From the NCBI GenBank assembly GCA_019188255.1, contig JAETXT010000011.1, forward strand, positions 2,914,001-2,978,000: DNA of 64,000 nt. Reading direction: 5' to 3'. Of this stretch, positions 22,010 to 32,510 are shown piece by piece. The notes beneath the pieces were generated by a model that searched no databases, was not told the origin of the DNA, and worked only from the letters and a program-made list of their open reading frames with translations. Both the position numbers and the translations under genes were made by a program. The DNA comes from Verticillium longisporum (Eukaryota > Ascomycota > Sordariomycetes > Glomerellales > Plectosphaerellaceae). Numbering within the stretch: position 1 is the first letter of the stretch; each line of letters opens with the position of its first letter.

Positions 22010-23857
22010 ATGGCCATGAGAGACAAGATGCCGGCACCTCTGGATCTGAGCAGGTCTAAGATCTTCACTGGGTCCCCGCGCATGAACCTCAGACGAGCTG
22101 CCTCTTACAACAACGACAGGCATCATTACGACAAGGCGCCGTTGTCTTCAACATCATCCCGCTTCAACTTCAATCACCTCCTCTTCACTTCGCCTCCGCC
22201 GTCACCCAGTCTGCCTGCCCTGGTGCCGCGACCGCGAAAGTCACCTACACATCCTCGGCCGAGCCGGATGCTTCGCGGCCTCCTTTGGCTCACTTTCTTT
22301 CTACTCATTTTCTACTTCGCTACTATCACCATTCGAGGCAATGTTCCAACGGGCATCCCATACCTCACAAATGAGCAAGAATTCGAGATGATTGGGCAAG
22401 ATGATCTACCCGACTTTGCCACCCCCATCATCGTTACAGACACGTCCGGCAGATCAAAGTGGACCGTCTCGATCCCACCGGATTTCGAATTTCCACTGGG
22501 CGTGGAGGACTATGGAGAGATGGTCGGGAAGTGCCGTGAAGTAGCCAGCCGTGTAAGGGATATGCGGAACAAGAACCCGCCCCCGTTCCAGACTTCCTTG
22601 GGCGGGACAAGCCCCTCGGACAAGTACTTCATCGACGTTCCTGATGCCGAGAAGGCTGGTCTTCTTCCAGGACTGGCTGAGAAAACTGTTCAGGCCAGTC
22701 ACATCATTGGAGAAACCGGGGAGTCCGTCGGAAAGAAGGCCGTTTGCGAGAGCACCATGACCTTTGTGCTCGAGACGGCAGACGCTGGCCTGGGCAACAC
22801 TTTGATGGAACTTTGGCTGTTCTACGGACTTGCTCTTGAGCAGGGAAGGTCCTTCTTCATCGATGACTCAAGATGGGCATATGGAAAGTACACCGACATC
22901 TTCCAACCCCCTCCCGTTCCAAACTGTCTTCCTCCTCCACGCCATCAGATGCTCCCTTGTCCGACACAGGCCCGGCACTTGGTAGTTACTTCGGCTACTG
23001 CCCGAAGCATGTGGGCGGACTCCATCAGCAAGCCCTATCCTAGGCAGGGAAGCCACGGCGATTCCTCCGTGCGAGAGCTTTACGACCTTGCAAGAGCTGG
23101 CTTCGAAGCCCTGTTCAAGCTCAACACGGAAGATGCCAAATATGCAGAGGATCGAATGAGTCTGTTGGCCCGAAAAACGCGGACACAGGGCTCCTCCCCT
23201 AACAACGGCATGGTCGTTGGCGTGCACGTCCGCCACGGCGACTGCCACCCCTTGGAGTACCAAAACCGCAGCTCCGACTCCCCTATCAACGCCTTTGCGG
23301 ACAAAGGGCGACACATCATAGAAGTCAGCTACCAGGGTGCTGGCAGGGGTGGTCAAGATGACGTCCCTGCCCAGGAGCACTCCCTCATTGTCATGGCCTC
23401 TGACGACCCCACGGTTTATGAGTCGGAGGAGTTCAGGGGTGCTCATCAGGCGCAGGACCGCATCCGCCTAGCCGGCAAGCAGGAGGTCCAGAAGAGCAAC
23501 CCAAACCCTCGCGTCATGCACCACTTTGTGGACGATTCTTTTGGCTGGGAGGGTGGCTTCTTCGCACCCATGTTCTGGAGTCTAGGGCAATCTGGCCAGA
23601 GCCCAGCCGACGGAGTTGCAGGGCAGGCCAAGAAGCCGCAACCCACGGCAGATGCGGTACGCCTGCGCAGCTACATAGGACGCGCGTACATGCTTGACCT
23701 CGCTGTGTTGTCAGGATCGAGCGACGTTGTCATTTGCACAGTGAGCGCCATGGGCTGTCGGCTGTTGGCAGTCATGATGGGGTGGGAGCGAGCCATGGAG
23801 AAGGATGATTGGGTCAATGTCGACGGAGATTATGGATGGACAGCCCTGTCATGGTAG
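22010..23857 (+). CDS. Type II membrane protein, fucosyltransferase-like glycosyltransferase fold
   Basis: A single exon of 615 aa. A Ser/Pro/Arg-rich cytosolic tail (1-85) precedes one transmembrane helix at residues 87-108 (MLRGLLWLTFFLLIFYFATI), then a large lumenal domain. Residues near 400 contain GVHVRHGDCHPLEY. This HxRxGD-like element resembles the donor-binding motif of GDP-fucose and related GT-B transferases. Another landmark is TADAGLGNTLMELWLFYGLA, where GLGN resembles the acceptor-side glycine turn of that fold. The C-terminus reads DVVICTVSAMGCRLLAVMMG. The predicted location is Golgi or ER, with the catalytic domain in the lumen. Donor and acceptor cannot be read from the sequence. 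The ATG at 22010 is the first in frame. Two later Met codons (22016, 22028) would shorten only the tail. Confidence 0.75.
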   Translation: MAMRDKMPAPLDLSRSKIFTGSPRMNLRRAASYNNDRHHYDKAPLSSTSSRFNFNHLLFTSPPPSPSLPALVPRPRKSPTHPRPSRMLRGLLWLTFFLLIFYFATITIRGNVPTGIPYLTNEQEFEMIGQDDLPDFATPIIVTDTSGRSKWTVSIPPDFEFPLGVEDYGEMVGKCREVASRVRDMRNKNPPPFQTSLGGTSPSDKYFIDVPDAEKAGLLPGLAEKTVQASHIIGETGESVGKKAVCESTMTFVLETADAGLGNTLMELWLFYGLALEQGRSFFIDDSRWAYGKYTDIFQPPPVPNCLPPPRHQMLPCPTQARHLVVTSATARSMWADSISKPYPRQGSHGDSSVRELYDLARAGFEALFKLNTEDAKYAEDRMSLLARKTRTQGSSPNNGMVVGVHVRHGDCHPLEYQNRSSDSPINAFADKGRHIIEVSYQGAGRGGQDDVPAQEHSLIVMASDDPTVYESEEFRGAHQAQDRIRLAGKQEVQKSNPNPRVMHHFVDDSFGWEGGFFAPMFWSLGQSGQSPADGVAGQAKKPQPTADAVRLRSYIGRAYMLDLAVLSGSSDVVICTVSAMGCRLLAVMMGWERAMEKDDWVNVDGDYGWTALSW

Positions 23858-25585
23858 GCCGCGTGCTTCTTGAGTGGCGGTGCGGTCGGAAAATTATGCG
23901 CAGAAGCACACAGAGGTGGTCAGTCGTCGATCTGTGGCAGCCGTTGGGCGTCATTATTTCTTTATTTCGAAGGATAGAAGAGGAGAGGAAGCCCCCCTGG
24001 CAGGTTGAACATTGTCGCCTGCGTCAGAGGGAGGCGAGTCATAGCCGGCGTCGGTCGTTACTAGTACCTTCAAGGTAGTTAGTTCATTACAATACCCGTT
24101 ATTTCATATGCAAGCCTGCGCGTCACTGCAGTGTAGTTCCGGGATTCTGGTGAGCTCGTCTCGAGGTCGGTGAAGCAGGACGTACAAGACACGTCAAGTA
24201 GCCGCACTTCATGCTCGACAGGTCGAGCGGAGGAGTCTATGCAAGGTACGCGAGGATAGCTTTCGGTACCTTGGTTTGTCGTATTCGTTTTCATGTTCTT
24301 GGCATGGGGAGGTGAAGAGAGGCAGTCACGCTTTGGCTTGTCCGGGATTAGGATACTGAGCCTCGAAGTCTTAGTTCGTCGTATTCGTATCAGCTCTCGG
24401 GGAACTTCAGTTACCCCGAAACAGGTGCATATGTGTGGGGAGTAACGTGCAGCAGGATCGTCCGTAGAGGGGCGCAGCACGGCATCTGAGGGCGTCGTCA
24501 CGGAAGACAACTTGAGTTAGTCGTATTCATATCCCAGAGGAGGAGTAGGACGACTGCAACAGAGGCAGTTTGATGTTCACTGTTCTCTTGGACGACAGCG
24601 GCCATCCGCATGCCGGAGAATTAGTGAAAAATGTTGGCAATAACCAGCCGTGATATGGCAGTCGTGAGGTACCCAGAGTTTACAAATGCTATACATGATT
24701 GAGGGCAATGCCGATGTCGAGCAAGGCGTTCTTGATTGGGATAGCTACAGACCAAGGCCACAAGACGGGATGACATCTGGTTGGTATCACATGCCAGTCA
24801 GAAGTCGATCTCGCCCTCCCACTAGTAGAGTGCACACCACGATCTGTAACTGCAAAGCGGTCATTGGCCACCTGGTATCAACGTCAACAAGTGGCAAAGC
24901 CCAGGCCACTGGGAGGGACAACGAGATCGACTGCGGCTGGCAGGGGTCAATTCTGGGCAGCGCAGCCTCAGCGATGGGTCGGGGGCGGACGGGCTACAAG
25001 ATGGCACCGAAAAGAGTCGTCTTCTTATTCGGGTGGTACGATGGCCTGCGGCGACACACATTGCTGGGAAAAGTCAGCAAATTTCCTAATGGGTTGATCA
25101 AGGAGAAAGTCGCAAGTTATCAGACGATGCGCAGACGGGACAAAGGCCCTGGCCGTGGACGATACGAATACGCTGGAGCCATGATTGGGCACCGGAAGGT
25201 TTGACCGCCTTTGCCAGAATGGGGACCCTGGAATCTTGGATCGTTGAGGTGGAGCCCCTGCTGTGGATGTTAGCGGCTTGTAATGGATGGGCTTTTGCGA
25301 ATTGGCAGCGCCCCTGAACCCCCTTGCGCCTCGCGTGTGCGGTCCCTTCCCCCCCCCAAGGAAAATATTGCCGATATAATTTAACCCATCGCGCGCCCTC
25401 GAGACATACACCAACCCCACCGTCTCGCACCACCTCCTGATCGTATCGACGAGCCCATTGACGACCACGGCCACGATCCACGAGTAGACGAGAAACGACC
25501 AAGTCCCGTCTGTCACGGCCACGGCGACCTCACCCCGCCGTTTCACCTATTCCTTCTTTCCTCCCTCAACAGATCCGCCAACACC
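23858..25585. other. Intergenic, glycosyltransferase-like gene to CYP51
   Basis: No gene is called. A phrase close to TCGTATTCGT recurs three times (about 24,279, 24,379 and 24,518) in loosely similar surroundings. From about 25,290 the sequence looks like the CYP51 promoter and leader: a CCAAT box in reverse at 25301-25305, a TATA-like element near 25,373, and a C-rich leader. Confidence 0.45.
25297..25385 (+). promoter_or_regulatory. Candidate CYP51 core promoter
   Basis: A reverse CCAAT (ATTGG) at 25301-25305 and a TATA-like GATATAATTTAA at 25373-25384 lie 200-285 nt before the start codon. I could not find a clear sterol-regulatory element for SREBP-type control. Confidence 0.3.
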
Positions 25586-27287
25586 ATGGGTCTCCTTCAA
25601 GAGATCACCGGCCCTGCTGCGCAGCAGTTCCGGACCCTCGGCACCGCGTCGCAAGTCGGCGTCGTTGTCTTCGGCGTCGTGTTCCTCTTCGTCGTCGTCC
25701 ATGTCGTCAACCAGCTCCTGTTCAAGAACCCCAATGAGCCCCCCATGGTTTTCAGCTGGTTCCCCTTCATTGGAAACACCGTCACGTATGGTATGGACCC
25801 TCCCGCCTTCTTTGAGGCCAACAAGAAAAAGGTACGCCCCAGTGTTTCAATCATCGTGTGACGACTTGAACTGACTCTGGAATCTCAGTACGGCGACGTC
25901 TTCACTTTCATTCTCCTCGGCAGCAAGACCACCGTCGCTGTCGGCCCCCAAGGCAACGACTTCATCCTCAACGGCAAGCAGCGCGACGTCAACGCCGACG
26001 AGATTTACAGCGTCCTCACCACGCCCGTCTTTGGTCGCGATGTCGTCTACGACTGCCCCAACGCCAAGCTCATGGAGCAGAAGAAGGTTGGTGCCTGCTT
26101 TCCGTTCCCTGTTGCCCCTCGAACAGCAGCTGACACGCTCCCCCAATTTCAGTTCATGAAGATCGCCTTGACCACTGAGGCCTTCCGCTCCTACGTCCCC
26201 ATCATCTCCCACGAGGTCCAGAACTTCTTCAAGACGAGCAAGTACTTCAAAGAACAGTCTGGCGTCGTCAACATCCCCCAGGATGGCCGAAATCACCATC
26301 TTCACCGCCTCCCACGCCCTTCAGGGCTCCGAGATTCGCAACAAGTTCGACACGTCCCTCGCCGAGCTGTACCACGACCTCGACATGGGCTTCTCCGCCA
26401 TCAACTTTGCTCTCCACTGGGCGCCCCTCCCCTGGAACCGCAAGCGTGACGCCGCCCAGAAGGCCGTTGCCCAGATCTTCATGGACACGATCAAGGACCG
26501 CCGCGAGTCTGGCCGCACCGATGGCCTCGACATGATCTCCCACCTCATGCGCTCCACGTACAAGAACGGCATCAACGTCCCCGACCACGAGATTGCTCAC
26601 ATGATGATCGCTCTCCTCATGGCCGGCCAGCACTCTTCCTCCTCCACCTCGTCCTGGATCATGGCCCGCCTCGCCCAGAACCCCTCCGTCATTGACGACC
26701 TCTACAAGGAGCAGGTCGAGGCCTTTGGTGCCGACCTCCCCCTCACCTACGAAGACCTCTCCAAGCTGCCCCTCAACCAGGCCATCATCAAGGAGACGCT
26801 CCGCCTCCACGCGCCCATCCACTCCATTTTGCGCAAGGTCAAATCGCCCATGCCCGTCCCCGGCACCAAGTACGTCATCCCCACGAGCCACAACCTCCTC
26901 TCGGCTCCCGGCACCTCGGCCACCGACCCGACATACTTCCCCAACCCCGCCATCTGGGACCCCTACCGCTGGCTCCCCGACTCGCCCAATGCCCCGACCT
27001 TTTCGCGCGCCGAGAGCGCTGACGAGGAGAAGATCGACTACGGTTACGGCCTCGTCAGCAAGGGTGCCAACTCGCCCTACCTTCCCTTCGGCGCCGGCCG
27101 TCACCGCTGCATTGGCGAGCAGTTTGCCAACGTCCAGCTGCAGACCATTACAGCCGAGATTGTGCGCCTCGTCAAGTTTTCCAACGCCGACGGCAGCAGC
27201 AACATCAACGGCACCGACTACGCCTCGCTTTTCTCGCGCCCGTTGGAGCCCGTCAACATTCGCTACGAGAGGCGGGACAAGGCGTGA
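25586..27287 (+). CDS. CYP51: Sterol 14-alpha-demethylase CYP51, one frameshift
   Basis: This is a cytochrome P450 that removes the 14-alpha-methyl group of eburicol/lanosterol in ergosterol synthesis at the ER. It is the target of azole fungicides. Exons are 25586-25831, 25889-26086 and 26153-27287. An N-terminal membrane anchor lies at residues 22-45 ([20 protein letters not shown]), then the proline hinge. Other motifs are VVYDCPN (the Tyr often changed in azole resistance is intact here), I-helix [12 protein letters not shown], ExxR in KETLRLH, and heme loop [11 protein letters not shown] with the ligand Cys at 27108-27110. In exon 3 the frame changes at about 26,275-26,283 (ATCCCCCAGGATGGCC) between SGVVNIPQ and [13 protein letters not shown]. 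One extra base or two missing bases explain it (525-526 aa, normal for the family). Because the enzyme is essential, a sequence error beside the C5 run is likeliest unless a paralogue exists elsewhere. Confidence 0.93.
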
Positions 27288-27728
27288 TTTTGTTGTTGCT
27301 GGCCTGTCCGCGAGAGGTTCCGGCAGTAATCCTTTCCATGTGCTGTATATAATTTAGGGTTGGGAGAAGCTCACTCTGTAGAGCTGCTGGTATAGACTTT
27401 AATACAAGATGAAACGAAGACTTCACAAACGAGCATACAATGACTTTTTTTCTTTTTTTTTTTTCGCTTTTGCTTGATGGAGTGATTGCAAATGCAATGA
27501 CCTGACTGACAGTGAGGTGCAACTGTCCTGCCCAACTCGATGTGATTGGCGTTATGGAGATGTCATGACGATACGAGACTACCCCCGTTTGAATGCCCAT
27601 GCCACTCATCAAGGGGGTCAGTGCGAGACAGACTTTTGGAAAATTCGCGTTCATTGAACTTTGTGCAACTACATGTACACCGCATCCGCCGCAAGCGAAA
27701 CTCACGCTGCATGGTCTCCCGAAGCCCA
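27288..27728. other. CYP51 3' region and leader of DUF3074 gene
   Basis: These 440 bp contain a T-rich run (about 27,445-27,465) and no gene. An in-frame ATG at 27711 would extend the next protein by six residues. Confidence 0.5.
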
Positions 27729-28598
27729 ATGTCGACCCCTCCACCTTCCACTCTCCTCCGCCTGTCCGGGCTTCCCGTCTCGCAACTGCCCGCCCCCTCC
27801 GCCACGCCGGAAACCCAAATCTCTTTCCTCCACGCCCTGCTCGCCCCCGCCATTCCCTTCCTCGACTCGGCCGCCCCGCGCGCCGGCACGCCGTCCACGT
27901 CCTGGACGCCCAAGGGCACGAAGCGCTTCAAGGTCTCCGCGGCGGCGGTCGAGACCTCTGCCCGCGTCGTGGACGGTGAGACCTGGGCGTGCCGCCGGAG
28001 CGTGCACGCCGACGCCGCGACGCGGGGGACGGCGAGCTGGCGCGAGTTTGCGGGGTGTTTTCTCGAGAGGCACCGGGCGAGCGAGAGGGCGTTCACGCCC
28101 GGCGTCGTCGACAGCCGCGAGGGGGCGCGGTGGGAGGTGGCGGGGGTCGAAGTGGACGTCGCAGGCGAGGTGTGGGTGTGCGAGGCGCTGTGCGTTCAGG
28201 AGATGAGGCACGCCATGCCGGGGGGATTGCTGAGGGACCGCGTGTTTGGTACGGTGATGGTGGCGGCGGCGGCCCGGGGGCGGGACGAGTTTGTGGTCGT
28301 TTCGGTGCCGCTCAGGGATCTCCAGGGTTCGGATTTGGGTGGACTAGTTAAGGAGAAGGGTGTCATTGTCGGAGCGTACGTGAGCGTCGAGAGGATTCGC
28401 AGGACCGAAATGGGGCAGATCGAGTGGCTCATGGCCACGGCATCGGATGCGAAGGGCGTGCTGCCCATGTGGGTGCAGACGAGGGCGGTCGTGGGGGTCG
28501 TGGCGAAGGACGTTGAGCTCTTCTTGTCGTGGATTGCAGACAGGAGGGACAAGGGAGAGGCTGCCGAATGGACGAGTACCCGAGACGCTGGTCAGTAA
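27729..28598 (+). CDS. DUF3074 START-like-domain protein
   Basis: A single exon of 289 aa from the ATG at 27729 (an alternative ATG at 27711 adds six residues). The layout matches the fungal DUF3074 family, whose fold is START/Bet v1-like. It opens with a Leu/Pro-rich helix region (STLLRLSGLPVSQLP; FLHALLAPAIPFLDS). The body includes ETWACRRSVH, FAGCFLERHRASERAFTPGV and MRHAMPGGLLRDRVFGTVMV, then FVVVSVPLRDLQGSDL. The C-terminal helix is LPMWVQTRAVVGVVAKDVEL. Such folds bind lipids or other hydrophobic ligands; a function here is inference. No signal peptide or transmembrane helix is evident. It follows CYP51 in tandem, but neighbourhood alone does not show a sterol role. Confidence 0.7.
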   Translation: MSTPPPSTLLRLSGLPVSQLPAPSATPETQISFLHALLAPAIPFLDSAAPRAGTPSTSWTPKGTKRFKVSAAAVETSARVVDGETWACRRSVHADAATRGTASWREFAGCFLERHRASERAFTPGVVDSREGARWEVAGVEVDVAGEVWVCEALCVQEMRHAMPGGLLRDRVFGTVMVAAAARGRDEFVVVSVPLRDLQGSDLGGLVKEKGVIVGAYVSVERIRRTEMGQIEWLMATASDAKGVLPMWVQTRAVVGVVAKDVELFLSWIADRRDKGEAAEWTSTRDAGQ

Positions 28599-28866
28599 GT
28601 CGGCAATCGCAACCCCGATAATGTCGTTTGTAGTTGCTTTGGTGGCCTTGCAACGGGGAAGTTGCGGTCGATCATCACTTCCTCGCGAGTGAATACTATT
28701 CTGCTCACACCCACAGTTTTCGTTGACCCTACCTCGCTTCACATCAACACGATGGCTTCGTAAGCTATCATTGTTTGGCCGACCTGTTCTCGGGCTTCCT
28801 CTGTAGCTTCTGCGCCTACCCTATTGATCGCTGTTCGTGAGCATCTCACTCACCCTCCCTCAAGTC

Positions 28867-30364
28867 ATGGATCTGCCTTCAGTCCCTTCCCTCCCCTCAT
28901 CAGGTCTACTCCCAGCTCGCAGGAGCTTGAGCTTATGCCCAGAGGCAACGTTTCGCGACATGGACCAAAACGAGCCTGCTGCCAATGCTCAACTTCGACC
29001 ATTGTTTCTCAGCGGCCAACCCCAGCAACGACGAGGTTCCAACAGCTGCGAGACGCTGCTGTCCCACCAATCCGAGTATCCTCGGAATGCCACTGAGCTA
29101 GCCGTCTCTCTAGTCAATCTCGTTTTCCCGTACGATGTGCGCAATACTCAGCGCAGTCTCGCCAGAATGTACGACCGCGTCAAAGCTGTAGAGGCCAAAG
29201 CCTCCATTGACTCTGTGGCGCAACAGCAGGCGGAGCGAGCCATGGGCACTCTCGAGAAGGAAACGAGAGCGTTGCAGGCGATGGTGGCCAAATCCCAGCC
29301 CGACCCGTCTGAGCATATGCACTTCAAGGATTTGGAGACAGAACTTCGCCAGAAACATGAGAAGATGATCGAGATGGTCTCCGAGTTCAACACACAGCGT
29401 GAAAGTCTCCTAGCTGATGTAAACAGGTTGGTTGACCAAACGAAACAAATCCAGCAAGATGTCACGGCACGGAGCATCTCGACCACAGAAGAGCCTATTG
29501 TGCCCGGTAAGGACATGGCCACGTACCCAGGCGAGGCTGCAGCAAAAGTAGTTTCAATGGCACTTGTGCCAGAGAAAAGCGTGGAAGCAGAAAGTATCGA
29601 ACCAGGTATGGCAATATTAAAAGCACGCTCGTAACTATGCGACTGACTGTCATCAAGTTCCCGCAGACGATATCTCCACTGCTTCAGAGAGTGGGAGCGA
29701 ACCTAAAAGTCCCAGAGAAAAGGGGCTCGCCGTCGATAGAACATCAATGGAGAAAGCCAGATCTGCGAAGGACAATGTGACGGAGCCAAGCAGAGTCAGC
29801 AAAGTCATAGGACGAAAGCTTAACAGAGCATCTTCTCTGGAACCGGTGCAGTCACCTGCAAGGCGGACTCTAAGGAGCGCAGCCGGAGCGAAATCACGGG
29901 AAGCCGCAGCAACAGGCCCAACACTGGCGAAACCAGTCACGCCGCTTCGGAAACAGGATACAAGACCAAAAATCCATCATCGCCCAGCCGCTAAATCAGT
30001 CGAGCGCCGGACTACCGAGAGGAATCAAGTGGTCAAGCAGAAAGCTTCTGACGGTCGTCTACGTCGCCTGGCATTTACCAGATTTGCAAAGTTCATCGAC
30101 GCGAAAGCCAGAGCAGAGGAGCCGCCAACCATCCATGCCCACAAGTTGCTTATCTGGGAGTTCATTGACGGTTTGGAAGATAAGGAAATGTCTACCTTTG
30201 TACAGAACATGTTACTGAAAACGTTCCCGGAACTGGTCGTCCCCTCCAAGGGCCGGGGCAAGCCCTTTCGCCGCATTATCCTCGAGGGGCAACTAGAGTG
30301 GTATCAAATACTGGAGGCTATTAAGAGCATGCCAGTTCCCCCTTTCTTCTTGGATGAGACTTGA
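28867..30364 (+). CDS. Unknown coiled-coil protein
   Basis: I do not recognise this protein. Exons are 28867-29605 and 29667-30364, with the intron GTATGG...CCGCAG at 29606-29666. An alternative start at 28960 (MDQNEPAANAQ) would remove 31 residues. Residues 95-190 are predicted helical coiled coil (LARMYDRVKAVEAKASIDSV; LRQKHEKMIEMVSEFNTQRE). A basic, Ser-rich middle follows (KVIGRKLNRASSLEPVQSPA) that suits nuclear localisation or phosphorylation. The C-terminal 100 residues look like a compact domain (LAFTRFAKFIDAKARAEEPP; LLIWEFIDGLEDKEMSTFVQ; FRRIILEGQLEWYQILEAIK). It could be a chromatin or cytoskeletal scaffold, but nothing in the sequence proves this. Confidence 0.6.
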
Positions 30365-30942
30365 TACACTCTGTCTCAGGACTCGATATCAGCCAAAGAG
30401 GACTTGCCTGAGATTTATAGCTCTTCAACACGAGATGACAAGGATGGGAGTGTTGTCTGAGAAGACTGTTGGCCCGAAGTCTTCCAATACAGGGACGTCA
30501 TGTCTGTAAAAGATATGGAGGGACAGAAAGGCAGGACTTACGTTGCTTGCGTTCCTTGAAAGCAAAGCCTCTCATTCTAATATGCTAGCCTGAATGGCCA
30601 TGTATTCGGTCGCCATGAAGCGACCAAGCCGCAGACGACCCAGCCGGAGTGGTGAGCCTGTCAGCAATATCTCATTATGACTATTTGCACGCAGTTGTTA
30701 GACCAAGGTCAAATCCCTTCACGGGGCAGTTCTCTAATAGTATTACGTGCCAATACAGATTGAGAAGAATAGAACAAGAACACAGTTCAAAGATATTAGT
30801 GACGCGGCTTGCTCGATGACAGGTAACGAGTTTTAGATCCGCAATAATGCCCTCTCCGATTTTGGCATAGAGCAAGGGCAACAGGGCTAGCAAATGACAA
30901 TCAACTGGCCAGTTATGGTCAGTGTCTTCCTCCCCCCTGGAC
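30365..30942. other. Convergent 3' region, coiled-coil gene and septin
   Basis: AT-rich relative to the flanking genes, without a credible ORF. It probably contains both 3' UTRs. Confidence 0.5.
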
Positions 30943-32510
30943 TTATTTGCTGTCATTCTCGCCGTTCGCGGCAGCGTTGTTGGCCGCGGCAGCAGCGGCG
31001 GCGGCCTGCTGCTGGGCCACAGCAGCGCCAGTCTCCCGCTCGATGCGCGCCTCGATGTCGCGCAGTTGCGACTCGCGAGCCAACAACTCCTGGCGCTTCT
31101 CGTTGATCTCGCGCTGAACTCTGATCTCGATCTCGCGGAACTTCTCCTCCTCCCTTCGGAGTTGCTCCTCCTTGAGGCGGTAGGACTGAGATACCATATC
31201 GTCGGGGTTTATGGACGAGTCGCTATCGGAGATGTTAGTGGTACTGGTCTGCAAGTGTGAAAAGGAAATTGAAACGTACGCCTCGGCACCCCCCTCCACA
31301 GCCTTGGACAGCTTCTCGGTACGGTAGTTCTCGTAGAGGAAGTCGAAAGTAATCTCCTTCAGGTCGACCAGGTGGCTGTACAGCAACGCGGAGCGGATGG
31401 CCAGGAAGTCAGAGTGCTTGGGGTCATCCACCTCGACAACACCCCACGGGTATTGCCTGGCGCGAACCTTACGACCACCGATCTCCACAACCTCCTCGCT
31501 ACCGACGATGGCGAAGGGCATAAGGCTTCGCAGCTCAGCATTCTCCTCGACGGTCTCCTCATCATCCTCCTCGACATCGTAGGGGAAGTTGTAGACGGGG
31601 ATGCGGTAGTACTCGATATCCTCCATGATCAGCTTCTTGGATTGGGCGAGTTCGGAGGGTGTGAGGGAATCGGCACGGCCGATAACAGGAATAACGTTAA
31701 CGCGGGGAGCAAGGCGGCGCATGAGCTCAATGTCAAGCTCACGGAGCCTATTGGCTGTTAGTCAGTGTGTCACAAATGCATGAGGACAGTAAGTATGCCA
31801 GGCAGGACGCACCCATGGCCGGTAGGCGTGATGAAGTAAAGCATGACGTGAACTCGGTTGTCCCTGAAGCGAGGGTTGCGCTTGATCCTCGACTCCTCGG
31901 CGAGCTGGTCATCATACTGTCGCTCGAGGTAGCCGGCGATTTCACCGAAACTGTAGAGACGATGTTAGCAACTATCGACAGACACAATCGTTGTCGGTCG
32001 GGCTCTGCTCACGAGGCCTCGTTATCAATCTCGTCTCCAAAGCCGGGGGTGTCGACGATTGTCAGGGAGATGCGGGTGCGGTCCTCGTCCAAGTCGAGCT
32101 CTGTAGAGGTTCCGTGTTAGCGTCAATCGCTTGTTCAAGAAGTCGGCGTACACGCACCGACAGTAACGGGCTTGATCTTGAGGCCCTGGTCAACCTGGGC
32201 GCTCTCGTCATCGACATCCTTGTGTGCCAGCACATCCTTGCCGCAGAGCATGTTGACGAAGGTAGTCCGGCCTGTGTGACGGGAGCATGTCAGTTTGCTG
32301 TATGATTGGACTCGACCGGACTCAACGCACCAGTTCCCGAGGCACCGCAGACCATCAGGCAGAACTGAATACCCTTCTTCACATTCTTCTTTCGGCGGAA
32401 AGTCTGTGTAGCAGCATTGTCAGGTCAGCCAAGACGTATTTCTCCCCTCCCCACACAGCATCCTCCCACCGACACCGACACTGATTGAGACGTACAGCTG
32501 AAGACGACAT
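30943..32510 (-). CDS. cdc11: Septin, Cdc11/AspA type
   Basis: A GTP-binding cytoskeletal protein that polymerises into filaments at septa, bud or hyphal sites. Seven exons in transcription order: 32510-32496 (only 15 nt), 32403-32331, 32271-32158, 32100-32013, 31950-31813, 31747-31280 and 31222-30943 (391 aa). Motifs are G1 GASGTGRT (Arg where many septins have Lys, as in yeast Cdc11), G3 DTPGFGD, and G4 GRAD in place of AKAD. The septin unique element follows (SLMPFAIVGS, RQYPWGVVEV). A polybasic N-terminus (RRKKNVKKG) may bind phosphoinositides. The C-terminus is a coiled coil (SYRLKEEQLRREEEKFREIE) ending in an Ala/Asn-rich tail. Cdc11 membership is supported by KKLIMEDIEYYRIPVYNFP. The last intron (31279-31223, 57 nt) has no in-frame stop. 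Confidence 0.93.

Noticed and set aside
24079..24518. 143-codon minus-strand frame and the recurring TCGTATTCGT phrase
   Set aside because: The frame has no ATG at its start. The repeated phrase occurs three times at irregular spacing and is too degenerate to call a repeat family or array.
16975..27287. Possible secondary-metabolite cluster (NmrA-like, Zn2Cys6, P450)
   Set aside because: The P450 is CYP51 of ergosterol synthesis, and there is no polyketide synthase, NRPS, terpene synthase or transporter in the stretch.
26692..27357. 221-codon Ser/Pro/Arg-rich frame inside CYP51
   Set aside because: It is an out-of-frame shadow of the C-rich codon bias of CYP51, whose correct frame carries the heme and ExxR motifs.
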